Below are positions 25,055-34,865 of a stretch of 64,000 nucleotides of DNA, one piece after another. The position numbers and the translations under genes are program-made. The number at the start of each line of letters is the position of its first letter. Position 1 is the stretch's first letter. Where the stretch lies: contig NZ_JABJRC010000007.1 of the NCBI RefSeq assembly GCF_013131805.1, positions 1 through 64,000 of the forward strand. The letters run 5' to 3'. The notes below the pieces were generated by a model. The model was not told the DNA's origin. It searched no databases and worked only from the letters and a program-made list of their open reading frames with translations. This stretch comes from Kribbella sandramycini. Its GTDB lineage: Bacteria > Actinomycetota > Actinomycetes > Propionibacteriales > Kribbellaceae.

Positions 25055-27355
25055 TCAGACGACGGCGCCGCGGTCGGGCTGGGCGTCGCGGTCGACCTCT
25101 TTGCGCTTCGGCCGCGGCGGGGGCGCCGGGTAGCGGCGCTCCAGCTCGAGGAGCAGCGGCGATGCGGTCAGGTTGGACGAGTAGGTCCCGACCAGGATGC
25201 CGAGCAGCAGCGCGAGCGAGAAGTCTGCCAGCGAGTCGCCGCCCAGGACGAGCAGCGCGCTCAGGATGAACAGGGTCGAGATACCGGTGTTCACCGTCCG
25301 CGGCAGCACGTTGACGATCGCGGTGTCGATGACGTTGGCCAGGTTGTCCGTGGCGCGGGCGCTGCGGGTCTCCCGGATCCGGTCGAAGACGACGACCGAG
25401 TCGTTCACCGTGTAACCGATGATGGTCAGGACCGCGGCCAGGAAGATGCCGTCGATGGGTTTGCCCGTCCAGGCGAAGACGCCGACCACGACCGCGACGT
25501 TCTGCACCAGGGCGAGGACGGCGCCGGCGCCGTACGTCCATCGGAACCGGGCCGCGAGGTAGATCAGCTGGGCGAGCAGCGCGATCCCGAGGGCGATCAG
25601 GCCCTTGTTCCGCAGCTCTTCACCCAGCGACGGGCCGATGCTCTCGTTGCGGATCTGCTCGGCGCCGCCGCCGATCCGCCCGATCGCCTCCTTGATCTTC
25701 ACAGCCTCGTCGTCGCTGATCGTGCCCGTCCGGACGGTGATGTCGTCGCTGCCGGAGGCCTGCACGATCGCCGTCGGGTACCCGGCCTCGGCGACCGCGG
25801 AGCGGGCCTGGTCGGGGGTGATCGGCTGCGTCGTGCTGACCTCGATCAGCCGGCCGCCGGTGAACTCGATGCCCAGGTTCAGCCCGCGGACGACGATGCC
25901 GGCGACGCTGACCGCGATCACCGCGAGGCTGATCAGCAGCCAGCGCTTGCTGTGGTCCATCAGCGCGGGACGCCGGGACTCCAGCCAGACCCGGAACCGG
26001 CCGTGACCGGCGATACCGCTCAGCGCCGGACGCTTCAGGACGAACTTGCGGGAGACGAAGAACTCGGCCAGCACCCGCGTCACGACCAGGGCGGACAGCA
26101 GCGACGCGATGACGCCGATGCTCAGCGTGACGCCGAAGCCGCGGACCGGGCCGGCGGCCAGGAAGAACAGCAGACCGGCTGCGAGCAGCGTGGTGATGTT
26201 GGAGTCCGCGATCGCGGACAGGGCGTTCTGGAAGCCGCTGCGCAGGGATCGGCGCAGGCCGTCGGTCCGGCCTGCGATGTGATCCTCGCGGGCGCGCTCG
26301 AAGACGAGCACATTCGCGTCGACGGCCATACCGATCGCGAGCACGAAACCGGCCAGACCGGGCAGCGTCAGCGTCGCGCCGAGCAGGGTCAGGGCGGCGT
26401 ACGACATGCCGGCGTAGGCGATCAGGCCGAGGACGGCCATCAGGCCGACCAGCCGGTAGACGAAGATGATGAAGATCGCGGTCAGCGCGAGACCGATGAT
26501 CGCGGCCGTCGCGCTCGCCTGGATCGCGTCCTTGCCGAGCGACGGGCCGACGGTCCGCTGGTCGATGACCTCGACCGGCACCGGCAGCGAGCCGCCCTCG
26601 ATCAGCGCCGCCAGGTCCTTGGCCGAGGCCTCGGTGAAGTTGCCGCTGATCGTGGTGTTACCGCCGCCGATGCCGACGTTGCAGAGCTGGTTGCCGCCGT
26701 TCGGGTCGACCTGCGGGGCGCTGATCACCTCGTTGTCGAGGACGATCGCGACCTGCCGCTTCGGGGTGTTCACGGGCTCACAGGCGGCCTTACCGGTGAT
26801 CTGGGCCCAGATCTTGCCGCCGTCACCCTTGAAGTTCATCTCGACGAACCAGCCGAGCGCGGGCTGCTGCGGGTCGAGCCGGCCGTCGGCGCCGCTGACC
26901 AGCTCACCGGTCATCGCGGGCTTGGCCAGCTGCAGGAAGCCCTGGCCGCCGTCGTCGGCCAGCCACAGATCGCCCTTGGCCGGTTTGGCCGGCTTCTCGG
27001 GCGCGATGTTCAGCACCTCGTGGAAGGTCAGCTGGGCGGTCTTGCCGATCACCTTCGCGGCCTCGCGCGGGTCCTGGACGCCGGGCAGCTCGACGATGAT
27101 CCGGTTGTCGCCCTGCCGGGTCACGGTCGGCTCGGAGACGCCGAGCGCGTCGACGCGCCGGTGCAGCACCTGGGTCGCCTTGTCGGTGACCTCCTTGGTG
27201 ACCTTGACCGTCTCCGAGTCCTTGGCCTCCAGCACGATCTGGGTGCCGCCGCGCAGGTCGAGCCCGAGCTCGGGTTTCGCGGTCAGGACGACGTACGCCG
27301 AGCCGGCCAGCACCAAGAGCGCGAGCAAGCCACGGATGAGGGACGACCGGTTCAC
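25055..27355 (-). CDS. secDF: Protein translocase SecDF (SecD-SecF fusion)
   Basis: This 766-aa membrane protein fuses SecD and SecF, which use the proton gradient to help SecYEG release exported proteins. The SecD half (about residues 1-440) has GLDLRGGTQIVLEA, the periplasmic P1 domain, and GMAVDANVLVFERARE. The SecF half (about 465-750) has GLNLGIEFTGGRLIE and GYTVNDSVVVFDRIRE. It is not next to yajC or ruv genes, the usual place for separate secD and secF. It is therefore probably the extra fused copy known from Streptomyces. It is divergent from a secreted protease gene. Confidence 0.95.
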   Translation of the reverse strand: MNRSSLIRGLLALLVLAGSAYVVLTAKPELGLDLRGGTQIVLEAKDSETVKVTKEVTDKATQVLHRRVDALGVSEPTVTRQGDNRIIVELPGVQDPREAAKVIGKTAQLTFHEVLNIAPEKPAKPAKGDLWLADDGGQGFLQLAKPAMTGELVSGADGRLDPQQPALGWFVEMNFKGDGGKIWAQITGKAACEPVNTPKRQVAIVLDNEVISAPQVDPNGGNQLCNVGIGGGNTTISGNFTEASAKDLAALIEGGSLPVPVEVIDQRTVGPSLGKDAIQASATAAIIGLALTAIFIIFVYRLVGLMAVLGLIAYAGMSYAALTLLGATLTLPGLAGFVLAIGMAVDANVLVFERAREDHIAGRTDGLRRSLRSGFQNALSAIADSNITTLLAAGLLFFLAAGPVRGFGVTLSIGVIASLLSALVVTRVLAEFFVSRKFVLKRPALSGIAGHGRFRVWLESRRPALMDHSKRWLLISLAVIAVSVAGIVVRGLNLGIEFTGGRLIEVSTTQPITPDQARSAVAEAGYPTAIVQASGSDDITVRTGTISDDEAVKIKEAIGRIGGGAEQIRNESIGPSLGEELRNKGLIALGIALLAQLIYLAARFRWTYGAGAVLALVQNVAVVVGVFAWTGKPIDGIFLAAVLTIIGYTVNDSVVVFDRIRETRSARATDNLANVIDTAIVNVLPRTVNTGISTLFILSALLVLGGDSLADFSLALLLGILVGTYSSNLTASPLLLELERRYPAPPPRPKRKEVDRDAQPDRGAVV

Positions 27356-27677
27356 TTACAGCCTCCGGAGATGGGCACCCGATGTGCGGGTGTCGTGACA
27401 CAGAGCGAACAAAGCAGATGTGGACGCACAGTGTACGGACACGGCGCAAGCCTCGCACGGAACCGGCCCACAAGCGATCACGTCGCGGGAGCGAAGTGAA
27501 TCAAACGACAGTTCGCGGCAGCGCTGTGCCATGACATCAGCGCGCACCCGAACTGATTGACGCGTCAGGTGAGCGCCGCCTAACTTCTCCTCCAACCTCG
27601 GCCCGTAGTTGATCGCGGACCGACGGTGATCACCCGTCCGCCCCGGTGGGTGATGTGAGTTCCCCGAGGAGGAACCC
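27356..27677. other. Divergent intergenic region, secDF / subtilisin
   Basis: This 322-bp gap separates divergent genes and should hold both promoters. A perfect palindrome TGACGCGTCA at 27557-27566 could be an operator. AT-rich patches exist, but I see no convincing sigma-A hexamer pair. No further gene is supported. Confidence 0.4.
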
Positions 27678-28853
27678 GTGCGTCGTACCGTCTCGCTGAT
27701 TCTCGCCGTGGGCCTGGCCCCGGCCCTCGCTCTCGCCACCGCCGGCGGCGCCGCTGCCGCCCCGCCCTCGCCGGACCGGATCATCCTGGTCCAGACCCCG
27801 AAGGCCGAGGCCGGCGTCACGCCGATCAAGGACACCTACATCGTCGAGCTGAAGGAGGGCGTCCAGCTCAAGAGCAAGCTCGGCATCAAGCCGCTGGCCA
27901 GCTACGGCGCGGCTCTGAACGGTTTCAGCGCGAAGCTCACGCCCGCCCAGCTGAGCACGCTGCAGAAGAGCCCCGAGGTCAAGGCCATCACGCAGGACGT
28001 GCTGATGGAGAACGTCCTCGACGCGACCCAGCCGAACCCGCCGTCGTGGGGGATCGACCGGATCGACCAGCGCAACCTGCCGCTGTCCGCGTCGTACACC
28101 TACACCCGGACCGGGACCGGTGTGCACGCCTACATCATCGACAGCGGCATCACGCCGGGGCACGCGAACTTCGGCGGCCGCGCCACGTTCGACTACAACG
28201 GCATCGACGCCAACAACACCGACTGCAACGGCCACGGCACGCACGTCGCCGGCACCATCGGCTCGGCCAGCTACGGCGTCGCGAAGAACGTCCGCCTGCA
28301 CGGCGTGAAGTGGCTGAACTGCTCCGGCGGCGGCACACTGACCTCCGCGCTGAACGCGGTCAACTGGGTCACCGCGAACGCGGTCAAGCCCGCCGTGGCC
28401 AACGCGTCGTGGAACTTCACCTACAGCGACACCCTGCGGGACGCCCTGCAGCGGATGATCAGCTCCGGCGTCTTCCTGGCCGCTTCGGCCGGTAACACCG
28501 GCGGCGTCTCCTGCGAGCGGCTCCCCCGCAACCTGACCACCGCGCTGGTCGTGGCGGCATCCGAGCGCACCGACGCCCGGGCGTCGTACTCGAGCACCGG
28601 CTACTGCGTCGACGTCTACGCTCCGGGCTCGGCCATCGTGTCCACCCTCAACAACGGCGGCAGCGGCGCCATGAACGGCACCTCGATGGCGACGCCGCAC
28701 GTCGCCGGTGTCGCGGCGCTCTACCTGCAGACCAGCCCGTCGGCCACGCCGGCGACGGTGAAGTCGTACATCGAGAACGCGGCGACGCCGAACATCATCA
28801 CCGGCAACCCGGCCGGCACGGTGAACCGGCTGCTCTTCACGAACGGCCTGTAA
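27678..28853 (+). CDS. Secreted subtilisin-family (S8, proteinase K-like) serine protease
   Basis: This 391-aa preproenzyme has a signal peptide (about residues 1-28), an I9-type inhibitor propeptide (about 45-115; DTYIVELKEG through EVKAITQDV), and a catalytic domain with Asp155 (IIDSGI), His189 (GHGTHVAGT) and Ser336 (GTSMATPHVAG). The order and spacing are those of the proteinase K/aqualysin subgroup. GTG 27678 is the start, with GAGGAGG just upstream. It is exported and self-processed, with likely nutritional or developmental use. A bidirectional hairpin follows. Confidence 0.96.
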   Translation: MRRTVSLILAVGLAPALALATAGGAAAAPPSPDRIILVQTPKAEAGVTPIKDTYIVELKEGVQLKSKLGIKPLASYGAALNGFSAKLTPAQLSTLQKSPEVKAITQDVLMENVLDATQPNPPSWGIDRIDQRNLPLSASYTYTRTGTGVHAYIIDSGITPGHANFGGRATFDYNGIDANNTDCNGHGTHVAGTIGSASYGVAKNVRLHGVKWLNCSGGGTLTSALNAVNWVTANAVKPAVANASWNFTYSDTLRDALQRMISSGVFLAASAGNTGGVSCERLPRNLTTALVVAASERTDARASYSSTGYCVDVYAPGSAIVSTLNNGGSGAMNGTSMATPHVAGVAALYLQTSPSATPATVKSYIENAATPNIITGNPAGTVNRLLFTNGL

Positions 28854-28868
28854 CAGCTGATCGGACGG

Positions 28869-28894
28869 CGCCCCCGAGTGACTACTCGGGGGCG
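28869..28894. terminator. Bidirectional terminator hairpin
   Basis: CGCCCCCGAGT (28869-28879) pairs perfectly with ACTCGGGGGCG (28884-28894), with a 4-nt loop. It lies between the subtilisin gene and the convergent response-regulator gene, overlapping the latter's stop. Confidence 0.8.
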
Positions 28895-29517
28895 TCGATT
28901 CCGTTCTCGATGGCGTAGCGGACCAGCTCGGCGCGGTTGTGCAGCTGCAGCTTCCGCAGGGTGTTCTGGACGTGGTTCTCGACGGTCCGGTGGGACAGGA
29001 CCAGGCGGGTGGCGATCTGGCGGGCGGTGAGCCCGCGGGCGACCAGGCGGAGCACCTCTGTCTCCCGCTCAGTCAGCTTCGGCACCTCCGGCCCTGCGCC
29101 GAGGCGGCGGTACTCCCCCAGCAACAGACCGGCCAGACCGGCGCTGAAAACGGCGTCCCCCTCCGCAGTACGCCGTACAGCGTCGTCGAACTCGTCCAGC
29201 GACGCTGACTTCACCAGATAGCCCGATGCACCGTTCTTCACCGCAGCCAGGACGTCGCTCTGCTCGGCACTGGCCGACAGCACCAGGACCCGGGTGTCTG
29301 GCAGCGCAGCGGTGATCTCCCGGGTCGCATCGACGCCGGAGCCGTCGCCGAGCTGCAGATCCATTACTACGACGTCCGGCCGGGTAGCTACGGCGATCTT
29401 GACCGCGCCGGCGACGTCCGAGGCGGTAGCGCAGACGTCGTACCCGCGGCTGCCCAGGTCGCGGGCGACTCCCTCGCGCCACATCGGGTGGTCGTCGACG
29501 ATCATCACGCGGGTCAT
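28882..29517 (-). CDS. NarL/FixJ-family response regulator
   Basis: This 211-aa protein starts at ATG 29517, overlapping the kinase stop as ATGA. It has a receiver domain (about residues 1-120) with acidic pocket VDDHP, phospho-acceptor Asp53 (VVVMDLQLG) and Lys in GYLVKSAS. A LuxR-type HTH follows (about 148-205: LTERETEVLRLVARGLTARQ, then LVLSHRTVENHV). It is the output of the two-component pair with the kinase encoded directly upstream. Targets cannot be read; the secreted protease genes on both sides are possible candidates. Confidence 0.96.
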   Translation of the reverse strand: MTRVMIVDDHPMWREGVARDLGSRGYDVCATASDVAGAVKIAVATRPDVVVMDLQLGDGSGVDATREITAALPDTRVLVLSASAEQSDVLAAVKNGASGYLVKSASLDEFDDAVRRTAEGDAVFSAGLAGLLLGEYRRLGAGPEVPKLTERETEVLRLVARGLTARQIATRLVLSHRTVENHVQNTLRKLQLHNRAELVRYAIENGIDAPE

Positions 29518-30644
29518 GCCTTGCTCACCTTGAACTCCCACTCGGTTCCTTCGTCGGGCGCGGTCCGCACCGCGACGGTACCGCCCAAGTCGGCGATACG
29601 GCCGCGGATCGACTGGCTCACCCCGAGGTGTCCGTCGGCGCGGGCCTGCTCGAGCCGAGCCTCCGAGGTACCGACCCCGTCGTCGCGGACCGAGACCAGC
29701 ACGGCGTCGCCGAGGTCCTCTATGGCCACCCAGGCACGGGCGGAGGCCCCGGCATGCTTCTGCACATTGCTAAGCGCCTCACGGACTGCAGCGACCAGCT
29801 CACTCGCAGTGTCGGTCGGTAGCAACACCTGCTCGGCAGGCGCACTCACCTCGGCCCGAGTGGTGGCCAGCGGCAGCAACGACGCACACAGGTCGACCAG
29901 GTTGCCGTCGGCCACTACCGGGCGGCTGGACATCAAGGTGCGCAGAGCAACCTCTTGCTCGGCCGCTAGCCGCGCCAGCTCAACCGCCTCACCGCCGATG
30001 GCGTTGCCGCGCCGCTGCACCTGCGCCAGCACCTGTAGGACGCCGTCGTGGATCGATCTGCTGAGGCGCAGCCGCTCGGCGGTCGCACTCTCCGCCGCGA
30101 TCGCCTCCCGCAGCCGATCCCCAGCTCGCCGCATCGTGGAGGCGGCGTAGCCGACGACCAGACCGGAGACCAGGAGGAGCTGCACGTTGCTGAGGATCTT
30201 CGCCGCGCTGTCGACGCCACGCAGCGACAACAGCGCGAGGCTGATGGCGACCGCGCCCAGCAGCCCGCCGTCCCGGCCGCGGGAGATGGCGAGTGCGAGC
30301 ACCGGACCGGCCGCCCAGACCGAGGTCAGCACGGATGCGCCGCCTCTGATGTCGATGAGCGGCTGCGCGAGCAGGGTCGCGTACATGCACCCGATCGTGA
30401 CGACGAGGTCGACCACCGCCAGCCGGGTGTTCCGTCGTCCCCAGCGCCGGCTGTAGCCGACCGACGAGACGACGGTCCAGACGCCGATCAGCCCGAGCTG
30501 GACGAGCGCGCCGTCCCGGTGGACGATGCCGTCCCAGCGGGTCCAGACGCCGAGGCAGGCGAAGCCGAAGGTGATCACCCGGAAGACGACCAGCGCCCGC
30601 CACAAGGGCTGCACCAGGTCGGCCGATTCGCGCTCCACGGGCAC
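29514..30644 (-). CDS. Sensor histidine kinase (NarL-partner type)
   Basis: This 376-aa kinase has an N-terminal membrane domain of about five or six hydrophobic segments (residues 15-180) with no large sensor domain. A dimerisation/phosphotransfer region with SRSIHDGVLQVLA holds the phospho-accepting His (family HisKA_3). A HATPase_c domain follows with REALSNVQKHA (N box) and VRDDGVG (G1). The membrane-sensing architecture resembles MacS-like kinases of actinobacteria. It is translationally coupled to the response regulator by an ATGA overlap. Confidence 0.93.
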   Translation of the reverse strand: MPVERESADLVQPLWRALVVFRVITFGFACLGVWTRWDGIVHRDGALVQLGLIGVWTVVSSVGYSRRWGRRNTRLAVVDLVVTIGCMYATLLAQPLIDIRGGASVLTSVWAAGPVLALAISRGRDGGLLGAVAISLALLSLRGVDSAAKILSNVQLLLVSGLVVGYAASTMRRAGDRLREAIAAESATAERLRLSRSIHDGVLQVLAQVQRRGNAIGGEAVELARLAAEQEVALRTLMSSRPVVADGNLVDLCASLLPLATTRAEVSAPAEQVLLPTDTASELVAAVREALSNVQKHAGASARAWVAIEDLGDAVLVSVRDDGVGTSEARLEQARADGHLGVSQSIRGRIADLGGTVAVRTAPDEGTEWEFKVSKA

Positions 30645-30869
30645 AGTCTGTCAACACTCGGGCCGATTCCGGGCAGGCCGTCGTACCCGATCGGTTGAGT
30701 AGTACCACTGATGACGCAGGTTTCCCCGTGGGTTTCCGGTTTTTTCCGGCTTTCCGCTTCCGGAGGCCGCAATCCGCCCGTACTGTCGCGCAAAACACGC
30801 TCGGGGGAGCACACGAACACGTCGCGTCACCACACGCGGCGGGGCATCGAGAAAGCATGGAGGGGAATC

Positions 30870-33239
30870 GTGCGCAAGCTACCCGCCGGGCTGTTCAGCC
30901 TGGCTTTGGCGGCGACGGCCGGGATCGGATGGGCCCAGGCCGGTAACGCCGTCACACCGCCCACGAACGGGACGGCGCCGACCGCCAGTGAAGTGGCGCC
31001 CGCGCCGGACGAGCTGTCCAACCCGCTCGAGGAGAAGCGGCGCGAGCTGCGGCAGGAGGCGCTCACCAAGGTCCTCAGCGGCAAGGCCAAGACCGAGCAG
31101 CGCAACGGCAGCACGGTCGTCAAGGTCGGCACCAAGACCGCCGGCGCCAAGGGCGTCAAGAACAAGACCGGCAAGGTCGACCAGTACGTCGAGCTGGCGC
31201 GGGAGAAGTCGGACAAGATCTTCGTCGTGCTCGCCGAGTTCGGTAACGAGCGGCACCCGAACTACCCCGACCAGGACACCTCGCCGAACTTCGCCGGACC
31301 GGCCACGTTCGAGGGACCGCTGCGCAATGCGATCCCCGAGCCGGACCGGTCGGTGGACAACTCCACGGTGTGGCACCCCGACTACAGCCAGAAGTACTTC
31401 CAGGACCTGTACTTCGGCAAGGGCAACTCGGTCAAGAAGTACTACGAGAAGCAGTCCTCGGGCCGCTACACGGTCGACGGCCTGGTCACCGACTGGGTGA
31501 AGGTGCGCTACAACGAGGCGCGCTACGGCCGGTCGAACGGCTATCCGTGCGCCGCCAACAACTGCAACAACGTGTGGGCGCTGGTCGCGGACGCCGTCAA
31601 CCAGTGGGTCGTCGACCAGAAGGCCAAGGGCCGGACGACGGCGCAGATCACGGCCGACCTGAAGTCGTACGACGTCTGGGACCGCTACGACTTCGACGGC
31701 GACGGCAACTTCAACGAGCCGGACGGCTACATCGACCACTTCCAGATCGTGCACGCCGGCGGCGACCAGGCCGACGGCGACCCGTGGCAGGGTGAGGACG
31801 CCGTCTGGTCGCACCGCTGGTCGGTGCAGTACGCCGGCGGCCCGGCGACCAACCCGCGCGGCGGCGCCCAGATCGGCGACACCGGTATCTGGGTGTCGGA
31901 CTACACGATCCAGCCGGAGAACGGCGGGATCAGCGTCTTCGCGCACGAGTACGGCCACGACCTCGGTCTGCCGGACCACTACGACACCTCCGGCGCCGCG
32001 GTCGAGAACGGCGTCAACTGGTGGACGCTGATGGCGCAGAGCCGCGTCGGCAAGCCGTCCGACGGCGGTATCGGCGAGCAGGCGGCCGACCTCGGCGCCT
32101 GGGACAAGCTGCAGCTGGGCTGGCTGGACTACGAGATCGTCGCGGCCGGTCAGAACCGGACGCTGGAGCTCGGTCCGCACGAGTACAACTCCAAGAAGGC
32201 CCAGGGCCTGGTCGTGACGCTGCCGAAGAAGTCGGTGACGCACGAGCTCGTTCCGCCGGCCGCCGGGTCCAAGACCTGGTGGAGCGGTCAGGGCAACAAC
32301 TTCACGCACACCATGAACCGTCAGGTCACGCTGCCGGCCGGCTCCCCCGCGAGCCTCACCTTCCAGGCCAACTGGGATATCGAGGACTGCGGTCCGGACC
32401 CGTGTGACTACGCGTTCGTCGAGGTGAACGACGGCACCGGCTACAAGCCGATCCAGGGCTCGATCACCATCCCGGCCGAGGGCAACGGCATCGACGGCAC
32501 CAGCAACGGCTGGGTGCCGGCCACCTTCGACCTGTCGGCGTACGCCGGTAAGACGATCGGCCTGCAGTTCCGCTACACCACCGACCCGGCGGCCGGCGGC
32601 AAGGGCTTCTTCGCCGACGAGGTCAAGGTGACGTCGGGCGCCACCACGGTGGTCGGCTCGGGCGCGGAGACCACTCCGGACGGCTGGACGCTCAACGGCT
32701 TCAGCTCGATCGGAGCGACGTACACGAGCCTGCACGACAACTACTACCTGGCCTCGCACATCAACTACGTGAGCCAGGACCAGTACCTGAAGACCGGTCC
32801 GTACAACTTCGGCTTCCTGAACACGGCGCCCGACAAGGTCGAGCACTTCCCGTACCAGGACGGTCTGCTGCTCTGGTACTGGGACACCTCGCACAGCGAC
32901 AACAACACCAACGAGCACCCCGGTGAGGGTCTGGTGCTGCCGATCGACAGCCACCCGGTCCCGATCAACCGGCTCGACGGTGGTCTCTGGCGGCCGCGCG
33001 TCGGCGGTTACGACGCGCCGTTCGGCACCGAGAAGGCCGACTCGTTCAGCCTGCACCTGAACGGGCAGAGCAGCTACATCCGCGGCCAGGACGGAGTCTC
33101 GACGTTCAACGACTCCAAGCCGTACTGGTTCGCGGAGCAGCCGACCGCCGGTGTGAAGGTCCCGAACCACGGGGTCAACATCAAGGTCGTGTCCCGCACC
33201 GGCACGACGGTCAAGGTCCAGGTCTCCAAGCGGAAGTGA
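30870..33239 (+). CDS. Secreted M6-family (immune inhibitor A-like) metalloprotease
   Basis: This 789-aa protein starts at GTG 30870 (GGAGGGG five bases upstream), giving a normal signal peptide (about residues 1-27); the longer frame is not used. The propeptide region is followed by the M6 catalytic domain with the zinc motif HEYGHDLGLPDHYD, His359-Glu360-His363 plus downstream His. A calcium-like acidic segment (DFDGDGNFNEPDG) is present, and beta-rich domains of the MAM/VWA-like type typical of InhA proteins follow. It is an extracellular broad-specificity protease. A strong terminator follows. Confidence 0.95.
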   Translation: MRKLPAGLFSLALAATAGIGWAQAGNAVTPPTNGTAPTASEVAPAPDELSNPLEEKRRELRQEALTKVLSGKAKTEQRNGSTVVKVGTKTAGAKGVKNKTGKVDQYVELAREKSDKIFVVLAEFGNERHPNYPDQDTSPNFAGPATFEGPLRNAIPEPDRSVDNSTVWHPDYSQKYFQDLYFGKGNSVKKYYEKQSSGRYTVDGLVTDWVKVRYNEARYGRSNGYPCAANNCNNVWALVADAVNQWVVDQKAKGRTTAQITADLKSYDVWDRYDFDGDGNFNEPDGYIDHFQIVHAGGDQADGDPWQGEDAVWSHRWSVQYAGGPATNPRGGAQIGDTGIWVSDYTIQPENGGISVFAHEYGHDLGLPDHYDTSGAAVENGVNWWTLMAQSRVGKPSDGGIGEQAADLGAWDKLQLGWLDYEIVAAGQNRTLELGPHEYNSKKAQGLVVTLPKKSVTHELVPPAAGSKTWWSGQGNNFTHTMNRQVTLPAGSPASLTFQANWDIEDCGPDPCDYAFVEVNDGTGYKPIQGSITIPAEGNGIDGTSNGWVPATFDLSAYAGKTIGLQFRYTTDPAAGGKGFFADEVKVTSGATTVVGSGAETTPDGWTLNGFSSIGATYTSLHDNYYLASHINYVSQDQYLKTGPYNFGFLNTAPDKVEHFPYQDGLLLWYWDTSHSDNNTNEHPGEGLVLPIDSHPVPINRLDGGLWRPRVGGYDAPFGTEKADSFSLHLNGQSSYIRGQDGVSTFNDSKPYWFAEQPTAGVKVPNHGVNIKVVSRTGTTVKVQVSKRK

Positions 33240-33259
33240 CCTGAGCCCGGACAGCAAGC

Positions 33260-33289
33260 AGCCCCCCGAGGATTCGTCCTCGGGGGGCT
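33260..33289. terminator. Rho-independent terminator
   Basis: AGCCCCCCGAGGA pairs perfectly with TCCTCGGGGGGCT around a TTCG loop, followed by TGTTTTCG. It ends the M6 protease transcript and faces the convergent hflX gene. Confidence 0.92.
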
Positions 33290-33302
33290 GTTTTCGTTGC
33301 GG

Positions 33303-34805
33303 CTAGGCCGACGCGACCTCGTACGGCGACAGGTCGCCGGCCAGGGCCGGGTGGACCCGGGCGGTCACCCGGGTGCCGTCGGCGGTGTGCTCCAACTGCT
33401 CCACGGAGCCTTCGGAGTGGATGCGGGACATCAGGTCGCCGCGGTCGTAGGGAAGCAGCACGTCGAGCGCGATGTGCGGCTGCGGGAGCGCCCCTTCGAG
33501 GAGCTCGCGCAGTTTGTCGATCCCCTCGCCGGTGTGCGCCGAGACGACGATCGCCCGCGGCTCGCGGTGCAGGATCGGCGCCAGCGCGAGCGGGTCGGCG
33601 GCGTCGGCCTTGTTGATCACGATGATCTCGGGGACGTCGCTCGCCTCGATCTCGGCCAGCACCTCACGGACGGCGTGGATCTGGGCCAGCGGATCGGGGT
33701 GCGATCCGTCGACCACGTGCAGCAGCAGGTCGGCGTCCGCCACCTCTTCCAGCGTCGAGCGGAACGCCTCGACGATGTCGTGCGGCAGGTGCCGGACGAA
33801 ACCGACGGTGTCGGTCAGCGTGTACACGCGACCGTCCGCGGTCGTCGTCCGCCGGGTGGTCGGGTCCAGGGTCGCGAACAGCGCGTCCTCGACCAGAACG
33901 CCCGCGCCGGTGATCCGGTTCAGCAGCGAGGACTTGCCCGCGTTGGTGTACCCGGCGATCGCCACCGAGGGCACCAGGTTGCGGCGGCGCTCCTGGCGCA
34001 TGGTCGAGCGGGTGCTCTTCATGTCCTTGAGCAGGCGACGCAGCTTGGCGATCTTGGTGTTGATCCGGCGCCGGTCGGTCTCGATCTTGGTCTCACCCGG
34101 ACCGCGACCGCCGATACCGCCGCCGGCCGCGCCGACGCGACCACCGGCCTGGCGGGACAGGTTGCCGCCCCAGCCGCGCAGGCGCTGCTTCATGTACTGC
34201 AGCTGCGCCAGCTCGACCTGGGCCTTGCCCTCTTTGCTCTTCGCGTGCTGGGCGAAGATGTCCAGGATCAGCGCCGTCCGGTCGACGACCTTCACCTTGA
34301 GCTTGTCCTCGAGGTTGCGCAGCTGGGCAGGCGCCAGCTCGCCGTCCGCGATCACGGTGTCCGCGCCGAGCGCCGCGACCAGCTCGCGCAGGTCGCTCAC
34401 CTTGCCGGAACCGATGAACGTCGCCGGGTCGGGCTTCTTGCGCCGCTGGATCACGCCGTCCAGCACCTCGGAGCCCGCGGTCTCGGCGAGCAGTTTGAGC
34501 TCGGCCAGCGAGTTCTCGGCGTCCTCGGCGCTGCCTTCGGTCCAGACGCCGACCAGCAGCACCCGCTCGAGCAGCAGCTTGCGGTACTCGACCTCGCTGA
34601 TATCGGTCAGCTCGGTCGACATGCCGACTACGCGGCGGAGCGCCTGGCGCTCTTCCAGCTCCAGGCCTTCGGTGCTCAGATCACGGTCGTCGTACTCACT
34701 TTCGGTCTCGTCATGACCCGTCAACGGAGTGCCGGAGTCATCGCCCTCGTAGAGGTCGGTTTCGACATCGGTGGTCTCGTCGTAAAAACTCGATTGGGTC
34801 GTCAT
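33303..34805 (-). CDS. hflX: Ribosome-associated GTPase HflX
   Basis: This 500-aa protein has the HflX N-terminal domain (about residues 55-215, with GSGKVSDLRELV), the Gly-rich linker GGRVGAAGGGIGGRGPGE, and a GTPase domain with G1 GYTNAGKSSLLN, G3 DTVGFVR and G4 NKAD. HflX splits stalled ribosomes, notably under heat or antibiotic stress. An acidic N-terminal extension of about 50 residues is actinobacteria-like. It is followed 60 nt upstream by dapF on the same strand, a common actinobacterial arrangement (miaA, dapF, hflX). Confidence 0.97.
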   Translation of the reverse strand: MTTQSSFYDETTDVETDLYEGDDSGTPLTGHDETESEYDDRDLSTEGLELEERQALRRVVGMSTELTDISEVEYRKLLLERVLLVGVWTEGSAEDAENSLAELKLLAETAGSEVLDGVIQRRKKPDPATFIGSGKVSDLRELVAALGADTVIADGELAPAQLRNLEDKLKVKVVDRTALILDIFAQHAKSKEGKAQVELAQLQYMKQRLRGWGGNLSRQAGGRVGAAGGGIGGRGPGETKIETDRRRINTKIAKLRRLLKDMKSTRSTMRQERRRNLVPSVAIAGYTNAGKSSLLNRITGAGVLVEDALFATLDPTTRRTTTADGRVYTLTDTVGFVRHLPHDIVEAFRSTLEEVADADLLLHVVDGSHPDPLAQIHAVREVLAEIEASDVPEIIVINKADAADPLALAPILHREPRAIVVSAHTGEGIDKLRELLEGALPQPHIALDVLLPYDRGDLMSRIHSEGSVEQLEHTADGTRVTARVHPALAGDLSPYEVASA

Positions 34806-34865
34806 ATACCTTCCATCGTGGCACGGGCCACCAGTACAGGCGACCCGTTATCCGAGGTCAACGCC

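Noticed and set aside
30879..33257. Long minus-strand open frame (792 codons) opposite the M6 protease
   Set aside because: Shadow frame caused by high GC; no recognisable motifs, while the sense frame has a signal peptide and HExxH zinc site.
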